Positions 7,950 through 16,684 of a stretch of 64,000 nt of DNA are shown in pieces (the first letter of the stretch is position 1; each line of letters opens with the position of its first letter). Where the stretch lies: the NCBI GenBank assembly GCA_035556195.1, contig DATMFK010000017.1:434001-498000 (forward strand). The letters are read 5' to 3'. The notes below the pieces were generated by a model, which saw only the letters and a list, made by a program, of their open reading frames with translations, did not search any database and was not told where the DNA came from. The stretch is from G016756615 sp035556195. Lineage in GTDB: Bacteria; Pseudomonadota; Alphaproteobacteria; Rhizobiales; Rhizobiaceae. The position numbers were made by a program, and so were the translations under genes.

Positions 7950-8924
7950 TTACGCCTGCTGGATGGCCGAAAGCTGCCAATCCGAGCCGTTCTGGCGGAC
8001 GAAGGTCCAGAGCTCGGTGGTCTCGCTCGGGTGATCGGCGTCGCCTTCCACGATCTCCCCGGTCTCGCGGTCGCGCATGACGTCGCGCGATTCGTATCGC
8101 ATCGCGGCCGTGGCGTAGTCGCGATCGCCCTCTCGCCATGCTTCGGCGATGTCGGCCTGGACGAGGGTGACGTCGCTGACATCGTTGCGCAGGCCGTTCT
8201 TGGCGTTGTCGGCGAGCTCTTCCGAAAGATAGGACACCATTTCCGGCGTAACGAAGCGGCGGAGCGCGGCGTGATCCTCGCGGCCGAACGCTTCCTGGAC
8301 TTCCGTCAGCCGGCGCTGGAAGGTGTCGAGGTCGTCCTGCGTAAGCTCGATGTCTTCGCTGACCGGCGCCGTGGGCGCGGTGCCCGATGGCGCTCCGAAG
8401 CTCGGAACGGTGAAGGGGCGGCTGTTTTGTGACGGCGCGGCATCACGGAAATTGCCCATCCCCCCGGCGTTACCGGCCATCGCTGGAGTAGGCGCCGAAC
8501 GCGAACGCAACAGTCTGAGGAGCAGGAAGATCGCTCCGCCGATCAGCAGCGCCTGGAGAAGGAAGCCGAACATGCCGGCCAGCCCACCGAAGCCCTGGCC
8601 GAGGAGGAGGCCGATGAGGCCGCCCAGCATCAGGCCCTTGAGCATGGAGCCGCCGAAACCGTTCATGAAGCCGGGCCGCTGCGCCGCCGGCTGCGCGGAG
8701 CGAGCCGCATTCTGCTGGCCCGTATTGGGCGTCATCGAGCGCTCGAGCGGGCCGGTCTGCCGTGGCGCCGTGTTGGTGGCCGGAGCGGATTGGAAGGTGC
8801 GCGTGCCGCGGCTGCCGAAGCTGCCGCCCCGACGGGCTTCGGCCTGGTCGACGGCGACCATCGTGAATGCCAGGAAAAGTCCTGCAATCAGCGCAGCAAA
8901 GCGGCTTGTCCTGGATTTCGGCAT
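7950..8924 (-). CDS. Tim44-like domain protein with N-terminal signal/anchor
   Basis: 324 residues. An N-terminal hydrophobic segment (FAALIAGLFLAFTMVAVDQ, ending AEA) is a signal peptide. A low-complexity Gly/Arg/Thr-rich stretch follows, then a second hydrophobic Gly-rich segment (about 95-145, LKGLMLGGLIGLLLGQGFGG onward). The C-terminal 120 residues are a Tim44-like fold (QDDLDTFQRRLTEVQEAFGR to ELWTFVRQNGSDWQLSAIQ). This architecture is that of the bacterial Tim44-like/TimA family found in alphaproteobacteria, whose role is membrane associated and not settled. GGAG precedes the start. Monocistronic, flanked by repeats. Confidence 0.85.
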   Translation of the reverse strand: MPKSRTSRFAALIAGLFLAFTMVAVDQAEARRGGSFGSRGTRTFQSAPATNTAPRQTGPLERSMTPNTGQQNAARSAQPAAQRPGFMNGFGGSMLKGLMLGGLIGLLLGQGFGGLAGMFGFLLQALLIGGAIFLLLRLLRSRSAPTPAMAGNAGGMGNFRDAAPSQNSRPFTVPSFGAPSGTAPTAPVSEDIELTQDDLDTFQRRLTEVQEAFGREDHAALRRFVTPEMVSYLSEELADNAKNGLRNDVSDVTLVQADIAEAWREGDRDYATAAMRYESRDVMRDRETGEIVEGDADHPSETTELWTFVRQNGSDWQLSAIQQA

Positions 8925-9032
8925 GCGGTCTCCTCGTTTGTAGTAGAAATGTAGTGCCTCATATAATGACGAAACGACACGCTGTCAGGAGGCAAGGCCG
9001 AATTCCCTGAGGAATTTTCCGGCAATGCCGGG

Positions 9033-9323
9033 TCACACCACGATCCTGAACTCGGCCGATCCGTCCGGCTCGGTTTCCGTGAAATTGACGCCCGTCACGA
9101 TGGCGCCGGACGGTCCCTGCCGAAGCCGCGCGATCATGCGCAGGATCACGCTTTCCGGTCCGCTGAGCAGCGCGGTGACGGAGCCGTCTTCCTCGTTGCG
9201 GACCCAGCCCACGAGGCCCAGTTGCCTGGCCTCGTTACGCGTCCAGGCACGGAAGCTGACGCCCTGCACCCTGCCGGTGATCCTGGCCAGCACTGTCTTT
9301 CCGTTATCCGCTGTCGCCGTCAT
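9033..9323 (-). CDS. acyP: Acylphosphatase
   Basis: 96 residues from the ATG at 9323, the typical size. The family signature is complete: ITGRVQGVSFRAWTRNEA, with the phosphate-binding Arg, and LVGWVRNEEDGSVTALLSG, with the catalytic Asn. The enzyme hydrolyses acyl phosphates in the cytosol. A longer upstream start would add unconserved residues, so the shorter start is used. Single-gene unit. Confidence 0.93.
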   Translation of the reverse strand: MTATADNGKTVLARITGRVQGVSFRAWTRNEARQLGLVGWVRNEEDGSVTALLSGPESVILRMIARLRQGPSGAIVTGVNFTETEPDGSAEFRIVV

Positions 9324-9407
9324 GCTCCCTATGTGGTGCGTCGAGCGCGGGAGGCAAAGGTCGGGCATGGGGATTTTAGCTTCGTTTCACAGCGGCACCC
9401 CTTGAGG

Positions 9408-9455
9408 CCCCCTCATCCGGCCCTTCGGGCCACCTTCTCCCCGTCGGGGAGAAGG
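9408..9455. repeat. Intergenic repeat family B, copy 4
   Basis: CCCCCTCATCCGGCCC, CTTCGGGCCACCTTCTCC, CCGTCGGGGAGAAGG in direct succession: two nested palindromes (GGCCC-TTC-GGGCC and CTTCTCCCCG-TC-GGGGAGAAG). It is in the opposite orientation to the copy at 9525-9582, 70 bp away, so the pair could fold as one long hairpin. Confidence 0.7.
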
Positions 9456-9524
9456 AAGGGCTAGCCGCAACGTTAGCACGAATCGTCAGCGTCTACCGGC
9501 TTGGCAAAGCGCCTCTGCCAGGCT

Positions 9525-9582
9525 CCACCTTCTCCCCGCCGGGGAGAAGGTGGCCGCGCGAAGCGCGGTCGGATGAGGGGGC
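9525..9582. repeat. Intergenic repeat family B, copy 5
   Basis: CCACCTTCTCCCCGCCGG then GGAGAAGGTGGCCGCGCGAA and GCGCGGTCGGATGAGGGGG. It is the inverted partner of the copy at 9408-9455 and lies between acyP and the aminotransferase, both leftward. Confidence 0.7.
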
Positions 9583-9615
9583 GGTGCAGACGCTCGATTA
9601 CTTAGACCGACGATC

Positions 9616-10728
9616 TCACTTCCCGCGCGCCGCGGCAATCGCGTGCGGCAGCTCTTCCTCGAAGACCGCGAGCTCGTGATCGAGCCCGACGCTGACGCGG
9701 ATGCAGCGGTCCAGCCCCGGCGCCATCGGCTTGCGGATGAAGACGTCGCGCGACAGCAGCTGCTGCAGCACTTCGAGGGCGAACGCTCCGTCCGCGCCGC
9801 AATCGATCGTGACGAAGTTCGTGGCGGACGGAATGGGTTTCAGGCCGTTGGCCCGGGCGATGGCCGAAATCCGCCGGCGGCCGGCATCGACCTTGGCCAC
9901 GACCTCCCGGAGATAGGCCTGGTCGGCGAGCGCGGCGGCGCCCGCGATCAGGGCCATGCGGTTGACGCCGTAATGGTTGCGGATCTTCTCGAACGCGCGG
10001 ATCGTGCCCGCCTCGCCGAAAGCATAGCCGCAGCGAATGCCGGCCAGGCCGTAGGCCTTGGAGAAGGTGCGCATGCGGATAAGGTTCTGTCGGGAGATAT
10101 CGATCGGCGGAAGCGCCGAGGCCGGCGCCGTTTCGCCATAGGCCTCGTCGAGGATGAGCATCGTCGTCTCGGGCAACGCCTCGATGAAGCGGATGATATC
10201 CTGCGTTTCCCACCAGGTGCCCATCGGGTTGTCCGGATTGGAGAGATAGACCAGCGGCGCGTTCTCGCGGCGCACCGCATCGAGCAGCCCGCCGAGGCTC
10301 TCGCGATCGTCCTCGAAGGGCACCGGGACAAGGCGGCCGCCGAAGCCGGCGACGTGGAAATTGAAGGTCGGATAGGCGCCGAGCGAGGTGACGACGGGCG
10401 TTCCCGCCTGCACATACATGCGCACGACGAGGTTCAGCAGCCCGTCCACGCCCTCGCCGACGACGACATTGTCGTAGCCGACGCCGAGATGGGCGGCGAG
10501 CGCGCCCTTCAGCTCGTGATTGTCGGGATCGCAATACATCCACATGTCGCGCGCCGACTCCGCCATGGCCGCGATCACGCTCGGCGACGGGCCGAAGCTG
10601 CTCTCATTGGCGCCGATGCGGGCGCGGAAATTTGTGCCGCGGCTGCGTTCCTGGGCTTCCGGCCCGACGAAGGGCACGGTGGCCGGCAGGGCGGCGATCA
10701 GGGGTGTCAGGGCAGGGCGTGTCGTCAT
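9616..10728 (-). CDS. PLP-dependent class I/II aminotransferase, histidinol-phosphate aminotransferase-like
   Basis: 370 residues from the ATG at 10728, preceded by GAGAG. The fold-type I pattern is clear: ARIGANESSFGPSPSVI at the N-terminus as in HisC, VVVGEGVDGLLNLVVRMY (cofactor phosphate loop), LVYLSNPDNPMGTWW, MLILDEAYGETAP (Asp contacting the pyridine) and RTFSKAYGLAGIRCGYAF with the Schiff-base lysine. It probably transaminates histidinol phosphate or an aromatic 2-oxoacid. No his or aro gene is adjacent, and rhizobia carry several such paralogues, so no gene symbol is given. Confidence 0.85.
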   Translation of the reverse strand: MTTRPALTPLIAALPATVPFVGPEAQERSRGTNFRARIGANESSFGPSPSVIAAMAESARDMWMYCDPDNHELKGALAAHLGVGYDNVVVGEGVDGLLNLVVRMYVQAGTPVVTSLGAYPTFNFHVAGFGGRLVPVPFEDDRESLGGLLDAVRRENAPLVYLSNPDNPMGTWWETQDIIRFIEALPETTMLILDEAYGETAPASALPPIDISRQNLIRMRTFSKAYGLAGIRCGYAFGEAGTIRAFEKIRNHYGVNRMALIAGAAALADQAYLREVVAKVDAGRRRISAIARANGLKPIPSATNFVTIDCGADGAFALEVLQQLLSRDVFIRKPMAPGLDRCIRVSVGLDHELAVFEEELPHAIAAARGK

Positions 10729-10743
10729 CGTCTCTCGCTGGCC

Positions 10744-10812
10744 ACGGCATCGGCCCGAAAACCGGCATCGATTTTCGGAAAGCACGACGCGTCAATTCAA
10801 ACTGCTAGAGCG
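10744..10812. repeat. Rhizobial-type palindromic intergenic repeat, family C copy 1
   Basis: Contains the hairpin CCGAAAACCG-gcat-CGATTTTCGG (10755-10778, one mismatch), followed by AAGCACGACGCGTCAATTC and CTGCTAGAGCGTCC. I recognise this as the abundant rhizobial palindrome with a CCGAAAACCG arm. The element at 53450-53534 is a relative. It lies between the aminotransferase and the porin terminator. Confidence 0.6.
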
Positions 10813-10911
10813 TCCTTTGCGCCTCCGAATGGACCCGCGGTGCTCCAGTGGCGGTCGACCCGCCGGGAATTCTCCAGTCGAACTATCCCTCCGGCAGCCT
10901 CCAGGCAACAA

Positions 10912-10938
10912 AAAACCCGGCGGATGCCGCCGGGTTTT
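10912..10938 (-). terminator. Rho-independent terminator of the porin gene
   Basis: Perfect 12-bp stem AAAACCCGGCGG / CCGCCGGGTTTT with a 3-base loop, followed on the minus strand by a T-rich run, 22 bp after the porin stop. Confidence 0.92.
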
Positions 10939-10960
10939 CCGAGCTTCTGCCGGTCGGCGG

Positions 10961-12151
10961 TCAGAAGTTGCGCGTGAAGCGAAGGAAGCCCGACACGCTG
11001 CCGTCCAGCTCCTCGATCTTGTCGTAATAGACTTCGGTGCGGATCTCGAAATTCGTGACCGGCGTCCATGCCATGGCGACTTCGAGCTCGTATCCAGAAA
11101 GCCCCAGCAGCTCGTCGGACCCGCCGGCATAGAAGTCGCTGAAATACTGGGCGCCGACCGAGGCGATGAACTTCTCGCTGAACTGCTGCTGGTAGGATGC
11201 GAGTGCCGACCATTCGGCGCCACCGTTGCCGCCGGTAATGGCGGAGATCGGAGAGACGACGCCGAAGCGCGTGTCGCTGTTGGCGTAGAAGCCCAACAGA
11301 CGGAGCGAAGAGCCCGGCGCGTTGGGAACGTTCCACTGCATGCCCACCTGCGCGCCCCAGCCGCTCTCGCTCTCCAGGCCGGCGATGTCGGGCACGTTGT
11401 TGATGGAGTCTTCCCAACCGAACTTCGCCCAGACGGCGCCCCAGGGCTGGTTGTAGCTGAGCACGCCGACGACATCGGGGATCCAGCCGTCGCCTTCCAG
11501 TGCGTCGTCTTCCAGCGAGATCGTGGCCGCGAAGCCCTCGGCGGAACCGAACGAATAGCCGAGCTGATGGCGCTGGGCGTCGCCATAGGACATGCTGCCC
11601 CAGCTGTGCGAGCCGTAGGCCGCGACCCCGCCCTTCTGCGATTCCACCCACGCGGATTCGCTATAGCCCGCGCGGAAGCCGCCGAGTTCCAGATAGGCCT
11701 GGTCCGTGGCTACCGGCCCGTCGGCGAACGGGTTGGGGCCGTTGGCACCGCCCCATGAGGCCTGGAAACGGATGCGTCCGCGCAGCGTGCCCCATTCGGT
11801 TTCCGAACGGGCGTCGAAATCGACGCGGGCCCGCGTCTCCTTGATCCAGCCTTCCTCGTCGGGATAGGCGCCGTAGGTCAGGAAGTCGGGCGAACTGCCG
11901 GACACTTCGCCGGTGGCGGGATCGATCACGCCACCATTGTAGCTCTCGGTACCCACCTGGTAGCGGATATAGCCGGAGATCTGCAGGCAGGTTTCCGTTC
12001 CCGGAATGTAGAAGAACCCGGCGCCATAGGCATCGCACACCCGGACATATTCCACCGGCTCCGGCTCGGCCACGACCACCGCATCGGCCGCCAGCGCCCC
12101 CGTCCCAGCCGCAAGTATAGCCGCCGACCCCAAGAGAAATTTCCTGATCAT
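10961..12151 (-). CDS. Rhizobial-type outer-membrane porin
   Basis: 396 residues. The N-terminus is a signal peptide (IRKFLLGSAAILAAGTGALA, then ADAVVVAEPEPVEYVRVC). Next is the segment shared by rhizobial and Brucella Omp2/RopA porins: CDAYGAGFFYIPGTETCLQI, then SGYIRYQVG. The body alternates short amphipathic beta strands and ends in Phe (GFLRFTRNF), as required for beta-barrel assembly. The two Cys are conserved in the family. It forms a general diffusion pore in the outer membrane. It is followed by its own terminator and preceded by a long untranslated leader, as expected for a highly expressed single gene. Confidence 0.93.
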   Translation of the reverse strand: MIRKFLLGSAAILAAGTGALAADAVVVAEPEPVEYVRVCDAYGAGFFYIPGTETCLQISGYIRYQVGTESYNGGVIDPATGEVSGSSPDFLTYGAYPDEEGWIKETRARVDFDARSETEWGTLRGRIRFQASWGGANGPNPFADGPVATDQAYLELGGFRAGYSESAWVESQKGGVAAYGSHSWGSMSYGDAQRHQLGYSFGSAEGFAATISLEDDALEGDGWIPDVVGVLSYNQPWGAVWAKFGWEDSINNVPDIAGLESESGWGAQVGMQWNVPNAPGSSLRLLGFYANSDTRFGVVSPISAITGGNGGAEWSALASYQQQFSEKFIASVGAQYFSDFYAGGSDELLGLSGYELEVAMAWTPVTNFEIRTEVYYDKIEELDGSVSGFLRFTRNF

Positions 12152-12479
12152 TCTGAAGTGTCCCCGATCGTCTGCTCGTCACTCCTTGCGAGCAGATCCG
12201 AATGCTTGGCATTTCTTCCGGATTCTTTTGCCGGTTCAAGTGGATTGCGTGGGACGGATCGCGCTTCATTCGGAATGCGTAAGCGGTGTTGCCAAACTGC
12301 AACGCGGAGTTGAACGGAAAATGTGCAGCGCTGCGAAGATGTGCAATCCGACGGCGAAGCCTGCCTGTTTTGGAGGCGGGGTGGCGCGTACCTCCAGCGC
12401 AGTCGTCATCCCCGGGCCCGAGAATGACGAAGCTTCCGTGTCGACGCCAATCGCCGACGCTGTCGCATCGATCAGGTCC
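12152..12479. other. Porin promoter/leader region with a 5'-UTR hairpin
   Basis: 328 bp without a gene. An 8-bp stem TCTGCTCG / CGAGCAGA with a 10-base loop lies at 12171-12196, 20 bp upstream of the porin start on the transcribed strand, where it could affect mRNA stability or ribosome access. No further structure was recognised; promoter elements could not be fixed with confidence. Confidence 0.4.
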
Positions 12480-13523
12480 TCAGCGCATCAGCTTGAACGG
12501 CAGGCCGGAGATCAGCGCCTTCACGTATCTCTTCTGCTGATACAGGCCGTTCAACGAAACACGGTTGAACACGGTCTGCTGCTCGAGGCTGGACGCCCTG
12601 AGCACGCCGGGCTGGGTCGTCACCGCGATCTCGAAGCCGGCCTCGGCGACGGCGCGGATCTCGCGATCTCCCACGGCCGAGGGGAAACCATAGGGAAAGG
12701 CGAAGCTGCGGGGATATCGCCCGACATAGGCTTCCACCGCCTTGGCCGATTCCGTGATTTCCCGGCGAAGGCGCTGGTCGTCGACGCGGCGCAGATTGGC
12801 ATGGGTCAATGTGTGCGCGCCGAAGCGGGCGAGGGGGTCTTTTGCGAGGCAGCGCAATTCGCCGGCATCCATCGTCAGCTCGGCCACCATCGCGAGCGGG
12901 TCGACGCCATGATTGCGGGCCGCCTCGTCGATGCGTGCGACGGCCTCGTCCTCATCCCCGGCCTGGACGAATTCGGCGAGCCGCTCGAAAGCCGCCTGCT
13001 TGCGGGCATCGGTTTCCAGCCCGAGCGCTTCCGCTCCGTGGCCGAAATCGAACTCCAGGCGATCCAGCTTTCCGACCAGCCGGCCCGCCGTCTCCCACCA
13101 TGGCGCCCGCGACCTCTCGACGAAGCCGGCGGTGACGAAGATGGTGTAGGGCACGCTGTGTTTCCGGAACACCGGCGCGGCGAACGCCGCATTGTTGCGA
13201 TAGCCGTCGTCCAGCGTGAAGCTCACGAAGCGCCTTCTGTCGCCTCTATCCGCGAGCAGGCTCGGCAGCTCTTCGAGCGCGACGGGCGTGAGCCCGCATT
13301 CCCCCGCGGCCAGGATCGCCTCTTCGAGGAATTCGGGCGTGACCGAGAGATGCGCGTTGGGATCGAAGGCCTTTGCCTCTCGCGGGCGCACGTGATGGAG
13401 CGTGAAGATCACGCCGCGCCCCCCGGCCGCCGGCCACAGCCTTCCCGCCCGCGAAAGCGCGATGGCTTCCAGTCCGGCCCGGACGGCCGCCTGCCTGAGG
13501 ATATTTCGTGCCGCGCGGTTCAA
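12480..13523 (-). CDS. Polysaccharide deacetylase (carbohydrate esterase 4) family protein
   Basis: 347 residues with a NodB-homology core. FTLHHVRPREAKAFDPN leads in. VSFTLDDGYRNN carries the catalytic Asp-Asp pair (motif 1), GAHTLTHANLRRV the metal-binding His-x3-His (motif 2), and SFAFPYGFPSAVGDREIR the later substrate-groove motif. The N-terminal 30 residues are basic and not a clear signal peptide, so the cellular location is open. The family removes acetyl groups from N-acetylhexosamines in cell-surface glycans. It lies next to the glycosyltransferase region and may belong to it functionally, but it is transcribed away from it. Confidence 0.85.
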   Translation of the reverse strand: MNRAARNILRQAAVRAGLEAIALSRAGRLWPAAGGRGVIFTLHHVRPREAKAFDPNAHLSVTPEFLEEAILAAGECGLTPVALEELPSLLADRGDRRRFVSFTLDDGYRNNAAFAAPVFRKHSVPYTIFVTAGFVERSRAPWWETAGRLVGKLDRLEFDFGHGAEALGLETDARKQAAFERLAEFVQAGDEDEAVARIDEAARNHGVDPLAMVAELTMDAGELRCLAKDPLARFGAHTLTHANLRRVDDQRLRREITESAKAVEAYVGRYPRSFAFPYGFPSAVGDREIRAVAEAGFEIAVTTQPGVLRASSLEQQTVFNRVSLNGLYQQKRYVKALISGLPFKLMR

Positions 13524-14008
13524 CGTCTGCCTTGAACAGGTTTGCGACGAAACTCATAAGATGCGGCCGTTAACAAAGCGCTTTGGCCGGGCAGCCGGGC
13601 GGGCTCGACAAGCCTGCGCCCAATGGCTATCAGGCGATAGCCTGCGCCGGTCGCCTTCGGGCCGGCCCAATTTTACGCCAAGTCGAGGCTTCTCGCAGTG
13701 CCGCCAGCCCGAGATACAAAGCAGGTTCCGGACACGTGCCCCAGGGCTTTCCCCCTGAAACCTGTCGAAGAAACCGAGGGGGCGCGGCGCGGACGCTTCA
13801 CGAGCCTGCCTGGATTGTGGGCGTCGATCCCTGACCGGTCGCGAGCAACCGCTTACTGTCCTGGCGGACATCTCTTTCCGCTTACGCGAAGAGAAACGCC
13901 GGCATGTTCGCTTTCAATCGCAGACGTTGCCGATTGGCGAAACCCAGGCGGCCGGGGCAAGCGCAAACGGCCGATCCTCACCGCCGCTGGCATGAGATAG
14001 CCGCCGTC
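13524..14008. other. Intergenic region between divergent deacetylase and glycosyltransferase genes
   Basis: 485 bp, GC-rich, containing repeat family A at 13818-13942. Short open frames here lack ribosome-binding sites and family resemblance, and I see no gene. Promoters for both flanking genes should lie here but were not resolved. Confidence 0.4.
13818..13942. repeat. Intergenic repeat family A, copy 2
   Basis: Shares with 976-1105 the ordered blocks TGGGCGTC, CCTGACCGGTCGCG, TTACTGTCCTGGCGGACATC, a GTTCGC block and CGATTGGCGAAA. It ends about 65 bp before the glycosyltransferase start, so an upstream in-frame start for that gene at 13904 would lie inside the repeat and is unlikely. Confidence 0.65.
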
Positions 14009-15214
14009 ATGCCCGTCAAATCGTTCCTCCATCGCTATGTCTGGCAGAAGCTGCCGAGGGATCTGCGGCGCGCGGCCCTGTTCGGCACGGTCCGCGCACT
14101 GGTGCCCGCCGTCGGGCACGATCCGCGGCCCGAGGGCCCGATCTATGTTGCCGGCGCGTTTCGGGCGGCATCGGGGCTCGGGCAATCCGCCCGCCTTTGC
14201 TTGAGCGCCTTGAGGAAATGCGGCTACGACGCCCGCGCGATTGACGTCACCGCCGAGCTTTTCCAGCGGCCCTCTCCGGACTTCTGCTTGGAGGAGGGCG
14301 CGCGCGAGGATGGCTCGGGCACGATCATCGTGCATGCGGCCGCTCCCTTCATGCCCTTCGTGCTGTTCGCGCTGGGGCGGCGCTTCGTGCGGGGCAAGAG
14401 GGTGATCGGCTATTGGGCATGGGAGCTTCCCGAAGCCCCGGAGGATTGGCGGAGCTCGCTCGACTACGTCAACGAGATCTGGGCGCCGAGCGAATTCACC
14501 GCGGAGGCCCTGCGTAAGTTGGCGCCAAACAAGCCGGTCAAGGTGGTTCACCACCCGATCCTTGCCGACGACGCGCCGATCGATCTTGCCAGGCCGCCCG
14601 AGCGCGACGACCGCTTCACCGTGCTCACCATCTTCAACATGGGCTCGAGCTTCGCCCGCAAGAACCCGCTCGGCGCGATCGACGCGTTCAACCGCGCTTT
14701 CCCCGACAACACCGCGCGGATGATCGTGAAGGCGATCAACCTCGATCATTTCCCGCCGGCCGCCGACCTGCTGCGCAAGGCCTGCGGCACGAACGGGGTC
14801 GAGCTTCACGAGGAGACGGCCACGGCCGAGCAGATGAACCGGCTCTTCGGAACGAGCGATGTGGTGATTTCGCTGCACCGCTCGGAGGGATTCGGCCTGA
14901 TCCTGGCTGAAGCCATGGCCCGAGGACTGCCGGTGATCTCCACCGACTGGTCGGGAACCACGGATTTCGTGGACAACGACGTTGGATTTGCCGTCCCGTA
15001 TTCCCTCATCCCGGCACGCGACCCCCAGGGAGAATACGACCGCCCCTCGATGCAGTGGGCGGATGCGGACATAGCGGCGGCCGCAGAGGCGCTGAGAACA
15101 CTGGCCGCCGACCGTGAACTGGGGCCGGCCTTGGGGGGGAATGGAAGAGCGCGATCTCAGGTGATGTTCGGTTGCGAGGCTTTTGGGGATGCGATTGACG
15201 ATAGGCTTGGATAG
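14009..15214 (+). CDS. Glycosyltransferase family 4 (GT-B fold)
   Basis: 401 residues from the ATG at 14009 (MPVKSFLHRYVWQKLPRD). The N-lobe has the YVAGAFRAASGLGQSARL glycine motif. The C-lobe starts at FTVLTIFNMGSSFARKNPLG, and the sugar-nucleotide motif is LHRSEGFGLILAEAMARGLP (E-x7-E), followed by WSGTTDFVD. It probably adds a sugar to a lipid-linked surface glycan on the cytoplasmic side. The C-terminus is short but plausible. The region encoding its last 80 residues has a diverged second copy at 18130-18400. Confidence 0.87.
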   Translation: MPVKSFLHRYVWQKLPRDLRRAALFGTVRALVPAVGHDPRPEGPIYVAGAFRAASGLGQSARLCLSALRKCGYDARAIDVTAELFQRPSPDFCLEEGAREDGSGTIIVHAAAPFMPFVLFALGRRFVRGKRVIGYWAWELPEAPEDWRSSLDYVNEIWAPSEFTAEALRKLAPNKPVKVVHHPILADDAPIDLARPPERDDRFTVLTIFNMGSSFARKNPLGAIDAFNRAFPDNTARMIVKAINLDHFPPAADLLRKACGTNGVELHEETATAEQMNRLFGTSDVVISLHRSEGFGLILAEAMARGLPVISTDWSGTTDFVDNDVGFAVPYSLIPARDPQGEYDRPSMQWADADIAAAAEALRTLAADRELGPALGGNGRARSQVMFGCEAFGDAIDDRLG

Positions 15215-15256
15215 CTAGGATAAGACGTCGACTGTGCTCTGTGAGACGGGGAACTG

Positions 15257-16684
15257 CTAGGCGACTTTTCTGACTTCCTGATCCCTCAAAGCTGTTGCTC
15301 TCGCAAAAACTGTTCGGGCCGTATTTTCCCAGGTCGGTGCGGCGTATTCGGCCTCTATCCGGCCTTCTCTCTTCCTGAGTTCTTCTGGATGGTCGAGATA
15401 CCATTTGAGTCGCTCTGCCCATTGGGGCACGTCCCACGGATCAATGTACTCGATGAGATCGCCCCCGACTTCAGGAAGAGAACCGGCATTGGATGCAAGG
15501 CAAAACTTACCATTGGCAAGGCTTTCCGCGACAGCGAGTCCCCAACCTTCGTAAAGCGAAGGAAACACCGTGAACAGCGCATGTTCGTAGAGCCACATCA
15601 AATCGGTATCGCTGACATTCGTCAAAACCTTGACTAGGCCATGTATGCGAGGATCGAAGTTGAGATCAGCGAGAAAATCGCCGACGCCCCAGCCAGGCAT
15701 TCCGACGAACACCAATCTGGGGAGCTTCTTTTCACCGCGCTCAATCAGCTGGGTGTAGGCCCGGTACAATGTTTCGTGGTTCTTTCTTCGCTCTATGGTT
15801 GACACGAACAGTATGAAGCGTTCTCCAGCTGCTTCTTTGGTGTGCGCGGTGGCTTCTTCACCGTCGGCTTTGGCAAGGTCGCTGCCAAGCCGTATTACTG
15901 ACGTTTCGGGCGTGGGCGCCCCAAGTTGGTCCAGGAGTGCCAAAAGATCTTTTCTACTGCATTCAGAAATGCAAAGAATTTCATTGGCATGCCAAGCCAT
16001 GTCGGCGAAATATTTTGCAAATTTGGCGCTGACGTCGCCGACGCAGAGGTGCGGGTATTTGGCAGGAATGACGTCATAACACCAAGTCAAGGTCTTGAAA
16101 CCATGCCGATTTTTTGATTCCGCGATATAAGTTTGGTTCTTTTGATCCCAATCCAGGCCGAGTGAAACATAGACGTCCCCTCGTGAGAACGGCACCGCTC
16201 TTACCTTGGGAGTTGAGGAAGATGCTACGCTGGACACGCGATTTAGCGGATTGCGCCAAAGACGGATTGCCCGCCGAAATTCACGCGCTGCGTTGAGCAC
16301 AGCATGCGCCGCTTCTCGTCGAATTGACAAATAATGGAACAAGGGCTGCTGCACCCGTGCTGGCAATCTTCGCAAGATTGATCGAGCGTGAGTGCTTAGT
16401 TTGGTCCATGTGGTGCCGTTGCCTGCAACCGGGTAGGGTTGACCGGGCAATGCAGCATTTCCCCGTGCGTCACGGGAGCGATCGATGCGTTCGATTGCTT
16501 CCTGGACTTCGCGAGAGGCGACAACCCTATATCCAGCCTCCCAATCGAAGCGACAGAATTGGATTTTAAGTGTCTGGCTATGCCGCAGCGCAAACCTGGC
16601 GCATTCGGCTTCAGTTCTGATGACGCCAACTGCTGGACGATGCCAATTCAGTATTGATGTCACGTCAAGCCATATCTCGTTCAC
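15257..16684 (-). CDS. Glycosyltransferase family 4
   Basis: 475 residues, GTG start at 16684 inside a GTGA overlap with the preceding gene's stop. The C-terminal lobe is typical: ILFVSTIERRKNHETLYRAY, PRLVFVGMPGWGVGDFLAD, then FPSLYEGWGLAVAESLANGK (E-x7-E) and SNAGSLPEVGGDL. The N-lobe has a 130-residue insertion of basic, helical character. It forms a two-gene leftward unit with 16681-17916. Base composition is visibly more AT-rich than in the housekeeping parts of the window, which suggests transfer. Acceptor and sugar unknown. Confidence 0.85.
   Translation of the reverse strand: MNEIWLDVTSILNWHRPAVGVIRTEAECARFALRHSQTLKIQFCRFDWEAGYRVVASREVQEAIERIDRSRDARGNAALPGQPYPVAGNGTTWTKLSTHARSILRRLPARVQQPLFHYLSIRREAAHAVLNAAREFRRAIRLWRNPLNRVSSVASSSTPKVRAVPFSRGDVYVSLGLDWDQKNQTYIAESKNRHGFKTLTWCYDVIPAKYPHLCVGDVSAKFAKYFADMAWHANEILCISECSRKDLLALLDQLGAPTPETSVIRLGSDLAKADGEEATAHTKEAAGERFILFVSTIERRKNHETLYRAYTQLIERGEKKLPRLVFVGMPGWGVGDFLADLNFDPRIHGLVKVLTNVSDTDLMWLYEHALFTVFPSLYEGWGLAVAESLANGKFCLASNAGSLPEVGGDLIEYIDPWDVPQWAERLKWYLDHPEELRKREGRIEAEYAAPTWENTARTVFARATALRDQEVRKVA

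Noticed and set aside
7745..9582. CRISPR array
   Set aside because: Repeats are palindromic, few, oppositely oriented and irregularly spaced, with no cas genes.
13904..14008. Longer N-terminus for the 14009 glycosyltransferase
   Set aside because: The extra codons come from intergenic repeat A and are basic low-complexity sequence; the ATG at 14009 begins the conserved protein.
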